A DNA stretch of 64,000 nt from the NCBI GenBank assembly GCA_031216445.1, contig CM062219.1:9461501-9525500 (forward strand). The letters run 5' to 3'. The notes beneath the pieces are model-generated. The model was not told the origin of the DNA, did not search any database, and worked only from the letters and a program-made list of their open reading frames with translations. Source of the DNA: Lateolabrax maculatus (Eukaryota > Chordata > Actinopteri > Acropomatiformes > Lateolabracidae). Shown here one piece after another: positions 11,801 through 26,328 of this stretch; position 1 is the stretch's first letter, and each line of letters starts with the position of its first letter. Both the position numbers and the translations under genes were made by a program.

Positions 11801-14800
11801 ACTATAACCTGTGAAATCCACAGTGGACATGACAGTGTGTTTAGTGCGGTCAGAGTACCTGGTTACCAGCTGCCTTCTTCTTGTTTATTTGGTTGATCCT
11901 CTGCTGAGCGCTGCACAACAAAACACAACAAGAGAGATTCTGGTTTTGGACTGAGGCAACACGTAAGCTGATAAATCTCTAAACACCACACTGCCCGTGG
12001 ATTTATATAATTTATCATGGAGGGGGGAAAAAACACAAACTCACTTGGCGAATCCAATAAAGTCCTCGTGGTTGGTGTTCATGTAGGACAACTCAATGTC
12101 TATCAACAGCAACACCTGAACAGAGAGTGAGAAAGCTGTTATGAATGAATGCCCATTTATTGATAATATTTTATCCACAGCTTCCAAAGACATGTTTTAG
12201 ATTCATTGTGTGTGCTTAACTGACATTCAAACCTATCACGTCAGCTTAATGCATCAAAAGCTATTGTAGCACAAAACTACAACTACCAAAACTAATTTCA
12301 CCTAAGACAAAGTCATTTTATTTTTGTTTTTATAATGGTTTTCAGCATTTTTATGCCACTTTGTCTTTCAAATTATTCTGGTGATGTAGGTTTTTAGGAA
12401 AAGACATTCCTCAAGAAAATTGGTATGTGTGTTAACGGCATACATTACTATGTGTCAAGTTTTAAGTCCTCAGCTGATTTACTCTCTAAACGATCAAAAC
12501 ATATTGAGATAATAAAAATGGTGTTCATTAACATGGAACAAATTACAGCATATGCTGGAAAGTAAACCCATGTAAAATTAAATAAAAGTTAATTTCATCA
12601 TTACTCCATACAAACCAACCTCCCTCTGCATCACTCACTCTTCTTACTCTATGTGTAATGTTTTTGTGTAGTACCTGTCCCTTAGTGCGGTTTTCTCTGT
12701 CTCTGATGTGCTGGGTGACGATTCTCTCCATCTCCTCTCTCAACATGGGATACTGAGCCAGCTGGGAGCACAGAACACAGTAGGTAGGTAGCACAAAAAA
12801 CAAACACACACATGCATACACGCACACTCTCAAAATCGACATACAAGCTCCAGCTAACCACTATATTACTCATCTCACTGAACCACCACACACAGTTCCA
12901 CCAATACAACATAATATGTTACAGAAACACAATTAAACAGGTTATGTTTTGAGGAATTTACCCCAGACTCAGCTCTAGACTCTGCACACTCTGACCAATG
13001 GGTGGATTCAAGTTAAGAGTTGATTTTATGGGCAAAATTTCTATTTGCTGCCAATATGGAACCAATGCAGAAGAATAGTGCAAAGTCTGTGATATAACCA
13101 TACAAACACAGAATAAACAATGTTCCTGGCAGAAAAACTTCTTCTTCCCAGCACACTGTGGGTCTTTTTCCATGAGCTCATTGCAAACCCACGAATGCAG
13201 ACATTGGTGGGCCTCCAATGTGACACAAACACATTTGGAGAAGTGTGAGGAAAGAAGAAAAATCAAAACCAAAATCACAGCGGAAAAAAAGAAAAAATAC
13301 ACACTGTTTCCTTGCAAGTTACAATGCATCTTTCGTGCTTGTCGGATGGTTTGGTGAATGAGTGGATATCAATAGATCTCTTTCTGGTTCCCAAGCTGAT
13401 TTACTGCTTCCTGGGTTTGGTCCAATTACAAAGCAGAGAACATCCATAAAGAATAGATGCTTTATAATAATGGGACACACTGTTAAGATGAATGTCAGTC
13501 TAATTACTGGCATTAAAAGTTGTATTGTCAGTGTGTAATTGTTTCTCACATTGTTTTTGCTGACAATATTGCAAATTCAAACAGAATCGAACAGCAAACA
13601 ATGTGTTTGTCTGCTCAAACTCTCTTAAATCTCTTTTGAATTTCAGGAAATATTATTTAAGTTTTTAACTTGGTAAGCATAGATGGAAACTATAATTAAC
13701 AATGTCACCATTGGCCCTTTATCAATACTGTTAACCGATTTGATTAAGAGCACTATGGTTTTCACTCAAAAACTCAAAAAATTTTAAACATTTTCAAATA
13801 AAACCATTAAACGGTGATTTACTAAATGTCAAAGCAACTGATAATTCTAATAATTTAACTACTGGAAAGGTGCATTGCAACTTGAAGACTGACTAATCTG
13901 ATGAAGTGTTCAGTGTCTTCAAAACTGACACAGAAACACAAAACTGACAGTGGAGAGAAATGTTTTATTTATTCATTTTTTTTAAATAAGGCAGCAGGCA
14001 GAGGCACTCAAATTCAGACCGACATGCAATGCAAAGGAGCAGGGAGGGAGGGATGGGAGAGAGGGTGATGGAGGAAGACTTGAAACTGACCCCTTTGTGG
14101 ATTTTCCCAAACACTGCATATTATAATACAGTATCTTTAAATACAGTATGTCTCTGAAAGTGAAATCAAGATAAAAGTGTGACAGAGAAGAGAAATCCAA
14201 AAGAGGTCACGCTCTCTTTTTGGTAATTTGCGTTGCGAGGAAGCAGCCGGTTCAAAGGGTTAGAGGACGACAGGATGGAGAGGACGAAAGAGAAATAAAA
14301 AGAGAAATAAAGAGATGCTCGAAGTACGTCAATTAGTCAGTGAGTGGAACTACACAATCAGTCACTCCACTATATTAAACCATACTGACAAAGACAGAAA
14401 AAAATATGACTTTAACCAACTTATATCAAAGGATTTTTAGACATCATGAGGTCAAATATGAAAGAAAATTATCTAACATGCAAGTTGAGAGGCAACAATT
14501 TGTTAAATTGTCAATATAAGGCCAATAATTGACAGAAGACAAATGACAAAGAAAGTTTAATTAAAATGCAGGTTATATGGTTACACTAGTAGGATCTGGA
14601 GTAAGGATAGACCGGCTGGCTGAAGTGACATGTGTTTGAGGAAAAATCTAGTGTATTTGCATTTATTTACAAATGTTCTGCCCTAAATATGCATGTAACC
14701 TACAGTAGTTCAGTCAGTTTACATAAATTAATTGATTTCAATATATTGAACATTGGCTTTCTAGCCACACTAGTGATGTGGCTCTAGGGATTGTGATGTT

Positions 14801-17800
14801 GGTTGATTGACCCACAACTTTAGTCCAGACTGAAATATCTAAGCTATTAATTGAACAGACATTCATGATTCCCAGAGGTGGAAGCTCATTGATTTTGGTG
14901 ATCCCTTGACTTTTCCATTACCACCACGAGGTTGACATTTGTGGTTTTGAGTAAAATGTCTCGACAGACATTTGTATGCTTCAGACATTGATTGAATTTG
15001 CAGTAGCGCTGGGGATCCCTTAACTTTTCATCTACATCTTCATCTAAGATTTCAATTCGTCCAATATTTTGGATTATGACCAAATTCCTGCAAAACTTAT
15101 GACATTTCCATCAGCCTCAGATGTACTTTCTGTCTAGTGCTAATTAGCAAATGTTATTAAACAATATTTAACTCGCATTAGATCTAACTCTCATGCATCT
15201 CCTGATATCAATACTCAAGAATAAAATAATCAATAATAAGATTAAAAAATGCCCAGCCATCGGTCTACCCCTACCTTTGCGATTAACAGAGATAGTGAGA
15301 GTGGCTTGGTTTTTCTTTGGCATTTTACCTTTTGACTACACTTTTGTATGGTGGAGGTGAGTTCGCTCACTACCATATCTATACACTTCAGTGTGGGCTC
15401 CTTCAGCTTTTGGATCTGCTTTTTCACTATGGCCTCAAAAGCCAGGTCAGGGGTGAACAGCCCCGTCCTGTAGGGATAGGCAGGCGGCACGGAGAGAGGA
15501 GTAAAGAGAAAAAAAAAAAGAAAAGAGAAGAAGAAGAAGACAAAAAAGGTGGAGAAAGAGGAGAAGTGAAAGCACCAAATGAAGAGTTGTAAGAAGACAT
15601 ATAGGAACAGACAGATGGAGAAAAGTGAGAAAGTGAAGAAGTGAGACAAAAACAAAAGGAGTGGCGAGGAAGGTAAAAAATGGAGATGGAACAGAAGAAA
15701 CAAGAGATCGAAGACAAAAAAGACACGGAGAGGTGTGGAGGTTGAGGGGGGTAAACAGCACAGAAGGAAGAAAATGCAAGTGAGACATTTGGTTTCCCCT
15801 GAAGCCATTCTAAAACAGGACAGTGCTGGAGTCTCTTTCTATCAATAAAGAGCGAAAAGAGGGAAAAGACAAGAGAAAGAAATAGAAAGAGCTCCCAGCC
15901 TGTACATATCCACCAGCCAAAAACTTCAAGCGACAAACCACAAAAACCGCAGCTGTGCACCCTGACGTTCAGCCAAAACGCCCTGATCCCTCCTGGAGTT
16001 GACCCTTTCTCCACCCATCCCTCCTTTTCCTCTGACTTCCAGGGGGAGTGTAATCATAACACTTATTATCCCAGGGCCTCCAGGTTGTTGCAGTCCAACC
16101 GCTGTTCAAATTGTTTGGTCACAGTGGATCAATTTGGATAAAGACTACTGCTCATTCTTTTGGCCACACTCGCAAGGCGCTGTAGCTGAGAGTGCTGTCC
16201 CCGAGGCCGGCTGAAGAGCAGTTAAAACATAATCGCCATGGCTCCTGTCCGCTGCAGGTGCACAGCTGCAGTCTCGCACACGAAGAAGTCTGGATGCTGA
16301 GGTCATCCAATATGGCTGCCAGGTATTCTAAATGATTGAAAAATTATTTTTTTAAACATGTGTAGGTCTTTGTATGCAGGCAAGGTGGAAAAAGTGTCTT
16401 ACTCAAGGTTCTTGAAAGAGAAACTAAGACTACTTGAGTTGAAAACTACTCAAGTAAATGTACAAAACTAATTTCAATCAAAAGCGGTGAGCCAATTCCA
16501 CACTAAATACCAACTCTTAGTTGTGCACACAACATACCATGTGCAAGCAAGACAATAACTTGTGCGAGCTACATTATAACGCAAACAAGATAATAACTTG
16601 TGACAAACAAAATAAAATCTTGTGCAAAAATAATAACTTGAGGGAACAAGATATCTTGTGCAAACAAGACAATAACGTGAACAACAAAATAATAATAAAA
16701 AATACAACTTGCTTTTTTAAACTTTAAATTTAAATCTCAGTAGCATTCATGAGTAATGTTGAAGATTGGTGTACGCAGCACGCGTATAATTTCCTAATAG
16801 TACTAAACAGCAAAGCACACTGACTTCTTGTTAGCTAAGTGCGAACTCAAGTTCTGAGCTGCGACTGCTCGGACATTTAATCTTCTACAGGCAACCATAT
16901 TTTGATGACTGCTCAGCCTCCAAACTGGTTTTTCTCCAGCACAGCTTTCTACCACGGCCAGCCTGTCCAGCCAATCCTGTCCAAAGCGGTACAGTCGGCA
17001 GGCAGGCAGGTATACTGCAGCCCACCCTGCCACTCCAGCGGGGGCTGGAGAGAGCCAGGTGGCTACAGTAAAAGGGAGTGAACAGCAGAGGGACTTTGCA
17101 GATGAGGGTTGAAAATTAAAAAAAAAAGAAAAAAAAAGTGCTATCCACCGTTTGCTTTTAGTTTTTACCTTCTTGGTACACTGCCTAACCGTATTGACTA
17201 GCTCAGAAATGACCATGTCCACACATTTGGTGCAAGGCTCTTTAATCTTCCCAATCTGCCTTTTCACAATGGTCTCAAAGGCCATGTCCGGGGTGAAGAG
17301 GCCAGTTCTGCCCGACGGAGAGAGAACCAGCCACAGGGCCAAAGAAAAGAGGAGGATGGTGGAGAGAAAGACAGAAGGAGGGAAGAGGGTTGGGTAAAAA
17401 GAAGAGTGTTAATTATAAAGAATTAGTCTCCATTTCTGAGCTTTACCCCAAACATAAACAGACACAAATTAGACAAAGAGAGGGAAAGAGAATAGAGCAA
17501 TTTCGGGTGATCTGTACTGAATTTGGAAATTTCTACAGCAAATATCCATTTTCCCTCAAAAGTTCAGCGCGTCTGAATATGAATATGGACTTTGACAGCA
17601 CATTTTCTTTAACTTTAATTTGAATTTAAGCTACCAGCTGAAAACTGTGGGCACGACTCAATGCCACCACTGGCTACATCAAATGATCAACAACCCTCTG
17701 AAAACATTTCTATTTATCCAGCCGCTGCCTAGTAACATCATCTATTTTAGCACTCAGCTCTTATCCTAAAATAAGCAGAATAAAGTATAAACTAGTAGTA

Positions 17801-18324
17801 GCAGAAACCAACAATATTCTGTCCGTCATGGAAATAAATAAATACCATTTCTTTGTACATTCCACACATACTTGTTACCCCCAAGCAGCCCATAAATCCC
17901 AAATCTCCTGCTTCTCACAATATCCTGTTATTATCTGATTTAGGCAGACCGAACACTATTTTAAATACACTTTGGCACTAAATATGAATTTGTTTTCTGC
18001 ATTACACATGCAACCATATCCATATGCAAACAGAAAGAGAGAGATCAAGGAGAGAGTGAGCTAACACACGTCCCAGATAAGAATTCCACCAACCAGTGAC
18101 TGACAAACAAGCCACACACCAGCATGGATGGAAAAACAAACAAAATGTGGAAAGGCCACAAAAACAAGTGCCGTGCAACCAGTAGACACATATCTGATCC
18201 CAGATCCTCTCTCTCTAAGTGTACTGATGCCATTAGTATTCAACAGAGTGCTCAATCAAAGTATAGAGGTCTTGGCGATTAGAAAGTCAGTTGCAGGTGC
18301 AGAGGTGACTGAGATGGAGAGACT

Positions 18325-18391
<67 letters not shown>

Positions 18392-21300
18392 GTGAAGTAA
18401 AGAGGAAGGGAAGCAGGAATGGAGGGTGAGTTGGAGGGCGGACGTGCCTGATTCCGTGAATGTTCTTGATGGCGTAGCTGATCTCCTTGCGGAGCTCTTT
18501 CTCATCAAACTCCATCTGCAAGAGAAACAGAGACAACAGGGAGGATCAGGTATACACACTTTCTCCCACAGGTTCATTGATCAGTTAAACTTCTTTCTCT
18601 CCTCCATTGTTTACTTTCTCTACAGATTTCCAAATGTCATGTCAGCTGATAAAATGCCTTTATTGATTTATCAGTTTCTGTAAATTAAGATTTACAATGT
18701 TTTTTAGAGCCCGTGTCTAAACATATTATACATATCCTCTGCCAAATTAATCAATATTATCCACATTTTGCACAAATTTGTGCATTGCATACATTACTTA
18801 CTAGACCAATCCCGACCTGGAGGTTATTGGCAGGTTGGGAATCACATAATCTGAAGGATTGTAAAGCTTTTGAAGGAACACATTGTATCTCATTTGTTTA
18901 ATCTGTTCAAGAGCTATAATATAAAACTGGGCACAGTGACTTCCCGGTGACGACAAGACCAGCAGAGATTCCTGGAAGTCACTGTGTCCTGCCAGGATAT
19001 AATCCAGCATCTAAAAAACCCAAATTGTGTTTTTTTACACTGTGTTTTGAGGGATAAACAAATCTCTTTTATTCACTGCTATAGCTCATTTTTTCCCACT
19101 TTCCTCAACAAAGTTTAATATTTTCTTCAAAGCATATATTAGAAACATATGGAACAGAAAGATTTTCTATGTTATGAGTCAAGCTTCTGGTTAGGAAGCA
19201 ACCTGCTCTGTCCTCTCAGTGGGAAACTCGGGAAACCGAGTATTTTTCTGAGGCCTCAGTCACAGACAGTAAGTTTTATATCCTCAGAGGGCGGGAGAGA
19301 GGGGACAGAGGAGAGGGATGAATGAAAAGAAGGAGAGAAGGGAAGAAAATGTTAACTGAGAGAGAAAAAGGCTTTAACATGTATGGGGGGGGGGGGGGGT
19401 GAGGTAAAAAGCTTAGAGAGACAGAGGTTGGGGGAGGTGGATGAAGGGAGGACAGGCTTGGGGTAAAGATGATGTGAAAAGTGAACAGAGAGGATGTGCA
19501 GGGAGGAAAAAATGTGGATGGATATGATGAAGGAGTGAGAGAAGCAGAAGGAAGAAGGAGAGGTGGGGGAAGTGAGAGTGAAGAGATGACAGTATGAGAG
19601 GTAGTTAAACTGAGAGGGAGGAAACAAGGAATGTTTGGGTTAGAAAAGTCCAGAATCGGAGTCCTGAGGGAAACTTTCTCTCCTTCAGAGGCTGGGAGAG
19701 GAAACCCAGGAGAAGAGATGTTTGTCACAAAGACAGAAATGCTTTAATGTAGGACATTTTCCTTTCTACATTATTTTCATACACTACAATATACACGCAG
19801 TTTTACTCACTTTCAGTTACTGTAGAACAATTATGTCACTGTTTTAAGGCTTAATTTTTCCCATCACAATCAACCAGCTCCTAGGATCAAATAGCAAATT
19901 ATGAGAAACCCAAATACATGTGGATATTTATTAAATAGTGATTTAATTTTATCTCTATCACCAGAAATTTCATCCTTCACTCAAAAAGTTCTATAATTCA
20001 AGTTAAGCCTTTTATTTATTATCTATTGTAATATAGAGTAGTAACTATATTTTGAGATATTAGGGTTTGCAGTTTTTCTAATGTCAAGAGGAAAATCCAA
20101 ATAACATATTGCTAAAGCTGGGGACAGCCTTGCTTCATCAAAAAATGAAAATTAAGATTCAGCCCCTCTCCCCAACATAATAGTTTCCATACAGGCTCAA
20201 AATAAAACAACCAAATCACACACAAATCAAGACGGCATCTGGCAGACACACACCTTGACCAGTTCAAAGGGGAAGCGTTCGTGGAAGATGCGATTGATCC
20301 TGGCACCACCTGACAACTCAGCTGTGTCAATCTGGTCCCCAGAGCCCTCTATACACTTCTCAAAGTCCACGGAGAACTGCTGCACCATCCTGCGGGCAGG
20401 CAAAGACGCAGATATCAATTAATCTATTCATCTATATCTATCTGTCTGTCCTTCTACTGTATCTATGCTCACTGCAGCAGAGCCTTGGTCTTGCGAGATG
20501 GATCGTCAGGTCTGAAGTTCTTGTACTCCTCCACCTCCTTCTCTATGGAGAGAAGCTGACTCTGCAACTTGGCCCGCAGACCCGGCAGGGTGTCCCGGAT
20601 GTGGTTGGTCAGTTGCTGTGCGGGTCAAAGGTCAGAGTTAGATCACTGGGAATACGGGCAATGTCGGAATTAGACCTGGTGTCGCAAGAAAATACAGGAC
20701 CCGTGAATGGACGTTATGAAGACACTTGTGACTGACACGCTCACTCTTCGACACACCTGATTGAGGACTTTCTGCAGGTAGGGAGTGCCCATACGGTCGG
20801 CCAGGTGTCTATATGAAGGGTGGGAGAGAAAGAATTTCCTCTCAGCAGCCATAGCAGCATTGATGTCCTTCCTGCCGTCTATGTCCTTCTGGCTCCTGTT
20901 CACCACACCGATGTAACCTGGACACAACAGACGAGAGTCCCACAGCAATTTTCAATGCAGTCTGAAACGCTGTGCGATTTGCAGAAAACCAGATGCAACT
21001 CTTTTTATCACTTCCTGGAATTTTTGAGAGCAGACTGGAACAGTTTCAACAGTTGTGGCCTGACTGCTAATTTGACTGGAAGATAGTATAGTCTTGCATT
21101 AGAGCAATCTGGGATTGTGCTGGGCTATTATTTTCTACATACGAACGGAGCCGAGTTTGAGCAGCCAAACCCAAAATGAACAGCCTCTCCAGGACAAAAC
21201 TGCTTAAAACTATGTTTAATAAGGTTTAGCTGACAAAAAAAAAAAAACACATTTTAGGAGACATTGGGATTAAAGAACAGAATATATATGGAGGATGAAT

Positions 21301-24300
21301 AGAAGAAAGGAAGTAAGGATGGAGGAGTTACATGAATAAATCTCTGTATGTGTGTGTCCAAGTTTTTAAGACAGAAAGAGAAAAAGAAAAACAACCAAGA
21401 GAGTTCAGGTCATGCAGATCCCATTTCACCTCCAGTTAAGTTTTCTCATGCATCACTCAGTTAAAGGCTGTTTCATGCTCTATAACCAATGCAACTGTGA
21501 GCCAGCAGCCTTGTAAATGTGAACATCCACAGCATTAGACAGAGAGAGAGAGACGGGGAGAAAAAAAAAGAGGGGGGACATAGAAAAAACAAAGGACATG
21601 GAAAATATTCAAGAGCACATGCCTGGGATCTAACCAAGTGCAAATGGAAAAGAAAATCACCACATCAGCACATTGCAATAAAGGGCAGCTCAAAAAATAC
21701 ATGCAAGCTCATTTCCAAGACAGTGTTTTTCTCTTCGCCCCCTTCGCTGCTTCTCCTTTCCAACTCTTCCTCTCTTCTTTCTGTCTATCTTTTGCTTTCC
21801 TACTCAGCACTGTTTTACTACACCTTCCTCCTTCCCTCCATCCCTTAGTCCTTTTTTTCTTGTTTTTGTTTTTGTTATTCCAGTAGTTAAAACATTGAAC
21901 ATGTTCGAGTACGACTACCTTACTACCACAAGAGGGAAACAGTGTGTCATTGTGGGGGTCCTGAAGCAGAGAGAACAGATACTGTTTGTGTGAGTGTGTG
22001 AGTGTGTGAGTGTGGGTGCTCACCCCTCCTGAGTGGAAGCAGCTTATTCTCCAGGATGTCTTTAGCATCTGTCCCCTCGTCCATCAGGTCCAGCTTGGTG
22101 ATCACACCAATTGTCCTCATACCTACATGCAGACAAACACATACACACACCACAATGATGAAAAACCAATCCTAAACACTGAACTGAAAACAATTCCTGA
22201 AGCTGTTAACACGTGATGTGCACATCTGTATGTAGATCATTTAATTCATAAAAGAAGCAATATCACAATGTACAAACACTTAAAACTAAATGTTGTCATT
22301 ATGCAGAATGGAAGAGCGTTATTATATACATATATATTATTTTACATACTGGTTATTGTTACTGCATTCATGTGTTAGCACAATTTTAATGGTGTAGCTA
22401 GTCAAGGTGGACCTGATCTTATTTACTTTAAAAATAATAAATAACATTTATTGGTATAGCACTCATCAACACAAAGTTATAAAGTGTTTCACAGTAAAAT
22501 GAGCAAAAATAGACAAAAACACAACAACAACAAAATATTAAAATAGCAGAGGTGATTATGACAATATGAAGAAACGTTGATGTGACATGGCACAGAAAGT
22601 CTAATTAATGCAGAAATCCAAATTTATTGTTGTATATGTTTTAGCAGAGGTTTAACAGAAAGACTGAGTTTGGGGGTCCTGAGAGCAAATGCACAATCTC
22701 TTTTAGTCTTTCGGCAGACTGCTAGCCAGGATTTGTTGCAGGATCTAAGTGCAGGTATATATGGGCAGAAAAGCTCACAAACGTAAGCTGAAGCCAGACT
22801 ATTAAGTGCTTTAAAAGCAATGAGTAAAATCCTAGAATCTATTCTACTTCATATACCATTGGGAAGTTTAATCTGGAACTAGGTAAATAACTGCAGTGGG
22901 GTATAAAGTACAATATTTCCCACTGGTACTGAGTGGAGAAGTATTAAGTAACAGACAAAAGTAAAGTATATATTATTATACAGTAAATGTACTTAATTAC
23001 TTTCTTCCACTGGTCTCTGTAAACGTATGGGGACAAAATGCAAGTCCCCAAAATAAATCATTAAATTTTAGGGTGAAGACTTGGTTTCAGGTTAGGGATA
23101 GGGCTAAATTTAGGCAAGTGGTGGTTAGGGTTAGGAATAAGTCTCAAGTCAATGTAATGTCGCCGAAAGTGAGGGAAAAAACGACTGTGTGTGTGTGTGT
23201 GTGTGTGCATAAACTCACCCTGAGGGTCGACCTCTTTGGCAATCTTCAAAGCATCAGAGTTGGCCAGATCAGAGTTGGCCGGGGAAACGGCCAGCATCAG
23301 GCAGTTCTCCTTGGTGACAAACTGCATCAGCATTTCTCTGATCTGGGCCTCGATGTCTGCAGGTTGGTCGCCCACGGGAACCTTGGTCATCCCGGGCAGA
23401 TCCACCAGGGTCAGGTTCAGCACTGTGCGAGGAAAAAGGAGAAGGAAAACTAAGAGAAAGCTACGCAAACTAAAAGAGCTTCTTCCAATACATTGTTGCC
23501 AAATAAAAAGCTTGGTGGTACATCAATTATTGAAGTTACAAATTATATCAAAATCAGGAGTGTGCTATTGAAGATTTTTTTTAAATCTAAATGTAACCCT
23601 ATATTGTCAGTCACACAACTGTAAGACAACATGTAAATCACCCCCAAATAAGTGTCTGCAAGAGTTTTTTCAGCCTCACCATTAGGGGAGTAGACACGCA
23701 GGTTGATGGGCACAGGGGAGATGCCTTTGTTGACCCCGGTGATGCGGTCAGTCTCTGCCTCGATCTCCTGCCGGACCTCATCAAAATCTGTGAACTTTTT
23801 GCCTTTACAGTGGAGGAACTCAGCATGTTCTAATAGAGACAATAAAAACAGATTGATGAAGGTGAAATATAAGAGAAAAGGAAGAAAAGAGGGAAATGAT
23901 ACAGAAGGGAGAAGACAGTTTTAACAAATGTAACCCTTTTCACATTGAAAATAAGGGAAATGTTCTCATTTTAATGCAAATGCACACATTTTAATGCACA
24001 CTAAAACTGTGTTACAGCAAACCAATACATCCCCTGTTAACCCAATTAAACAGTCCATGCGAAACTCTATATAGGACAACAAACCACAAGGTCTTAAATC
24101 AGCAATTTGCTGTCAACAACTTGACAACTTGAGCCCGTTTTATTAGCCTCTACTTGTTTACACTCTACACCAAAAATATGCCGAATTTAGCTACTTTTTT
24201 TTTAGCAGGTCCTGTTTGCAATGAACCCACGTACAGACAACTATCACTGGATTACTTATGAAAACTGAAAAATGTGATGATTTTCAGGCAAGTTCTGGAG

Positions 24301-26280
24301 TTATAAGTCATTTTTCTAGGATTTTCTAAGAGGATTTATGATTTATGATGTTTATTATAATTATTTTCGGGGATAATGATATCCTCGGGAAGTGTACTGT
24401 AAGTCACACTGAATCTCAAAATATGTGTATCACATTTAACTATAACTCAGAGAAGGAGTACAAATTTAGATATAAGAGTTTTAGAGTACATAAACTGCCT
24501 CTGTGAGCCGCCTCACAGATTGCAAACCTCTGCAAAGTAATCCAGCAGCCAAATTAGGTTTGATTAATTTCTAAAACACAAGCACAATGGGAGTGGAGAG
24601 GGGGAAAGGGTTTTGCTGTAGATGTTGAGTGTCAGTACAGACGTGCTTTAAGATGCAATTCGTTTAATGGCCACTAGATGCTGGCTTAAACAAAACTCCC
24701 ACAGAATTGAAGAAAAAAGAAGAAACGGACAACTTCTCTTTTAAAATACATTTTTGCAATTTTTCAAAACTACGAGTCTCTCACTGTCGAATGCATGTGC
24801 AAATCAACCACAGATTATGAATGCCAGGTCGGTCTCAGTCAGCCTCTCAGATGAGTTTGAGCTTGTGACTCCACAGCAAGATCAGTTTTGATTTATACCT
24901 CAGATTATCCCATTGACCTGGAAGACAAGATCCTCCATAGATGTTAAGATGTTTTTACCTGTGGGACTGGTCATCAGCTGCAGAACCAAAGGACGACGAG
25001 TCACAATGCCAGAGCCACGGGGAAGGAAATCCCTGTAACACAGACAGCAAAGAAGATGGTCAGTAAAACAATGCAGAGGGACATTTTTTAATTGATTGAT
25101 TTACTGCAGTGCTTCTCCTACAGATATCGTCTTTGTGGGTAACATGGTTAAAACTTGTGAAAATGATGTTAAAGGTTTCTAAAATTCCCTGAAGGTTTTC
25201 CTGGATTAATCCTGAATCAAGCAAACCCTGTGAATGGATAAACACTGTTGATTTTAACTGCTGATGTGACATATTATTATATAACACATTATTCATTTTT
25301 ATTATAATATTTAAATAAACATTTGGTTGTTTATGATGTATCTATATTTTGCCCAAAAAATACAATTTTGACTGTATTATGATTATATTACATTCATACA
25401 GATAATATAAAATGTTTTGTGTCAGAATATTAGTCATAAAAAATTAATACTATGAGTAGGAATAAAACTTTACATACAGTAAATTGTGTCTGTATTGCAC
25501 AGTGAGTGCATTGCATATGACCAATAAGGGAATTGTTAATAAACAAACAAAGGTTAAATAGAAAAAATTGATGTACGCTGAACACTGACATTGACTTTGG
25601 GACTTAATACAACTCTTCATTAGGTTTAACGGGTGTTTTAGTGTGTCTTAATGTTTGTCAGTGATAAGACAAATCCCCAAACATTACTGCAGAACAATTT
25701 CACAGATGAGAAACCCTAATGGCTCACAGGCACATAAAAACACAAGTAGAAAGCTACAAAACTGAGCAGCTGTGGCCATTTGCAGGAGCTTCTTTAGCAG
25801 TTTCTCCTTCTAAATTAAAGACGATTAAAATAAGTGCCAGTATTGTAGCATTTATAATGTTCTGTTAGCAATTTGACAAGTTTATTCCAATTTCTGATAA
25901 CTGAATTACTGAAAACGATACAAATAAAGAAAAAGAAGGTATTAGTAATTATTTTCACTTACTGCAGAAAACTTAAAGATTTTCTTGTAATATTACAATT
26001 ACTTTCCATCTACTCTCTTGTGTGAGAGTTTTTACATCTGTTATCGACTAAAACACTGTCCTGGTGTGTGTAAGGGGTGAGGTGTGTGTATGTGAAGGCA
26101 TGAGATCATGTGTCTATACAGATGACTGCCTGGCAACATGTTTTCATGTGTTTTTTATGCACAAGACAGTGTTTTCTTTGGGGGGTGTTCAGCTGCTTAT
26201 GCAACATCAGCGTCAACTCGCCACTGGCACTGTGTGCTCCTCAACCAGCTGACTGGACAGTTACCATTCAGTGATGCATG

Positions 26281-26328
<48 letters not shown>

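Larger units (their letters stand above)
8972..15328. other. dnm1 introns between exon 10b and exon 15
   Basis: Apart from exons 11-14 and the repeat at 14755-15180 these introns hold no recognised gene. A palindromic TGACGTCA (CRE) lies at 11494-11501; its use is unknown. Confidence 0.65.

Noticed and set aside
15427..16014. 195-codon minus-strand ORF rich in Leu, Phe and Ser
   Set aside because: It runs out of exon 10b into the pyrimidine-rich intron, which lacks stops because of its composition.
20473..20615. Frameshift at the end of dnm1 exon 7
   Set aside because: The exon ends CTGCTGCA with a GTGAGC donor, and exon 8 begins with G, so the Gln codon is split across the junction and the frame is intact.
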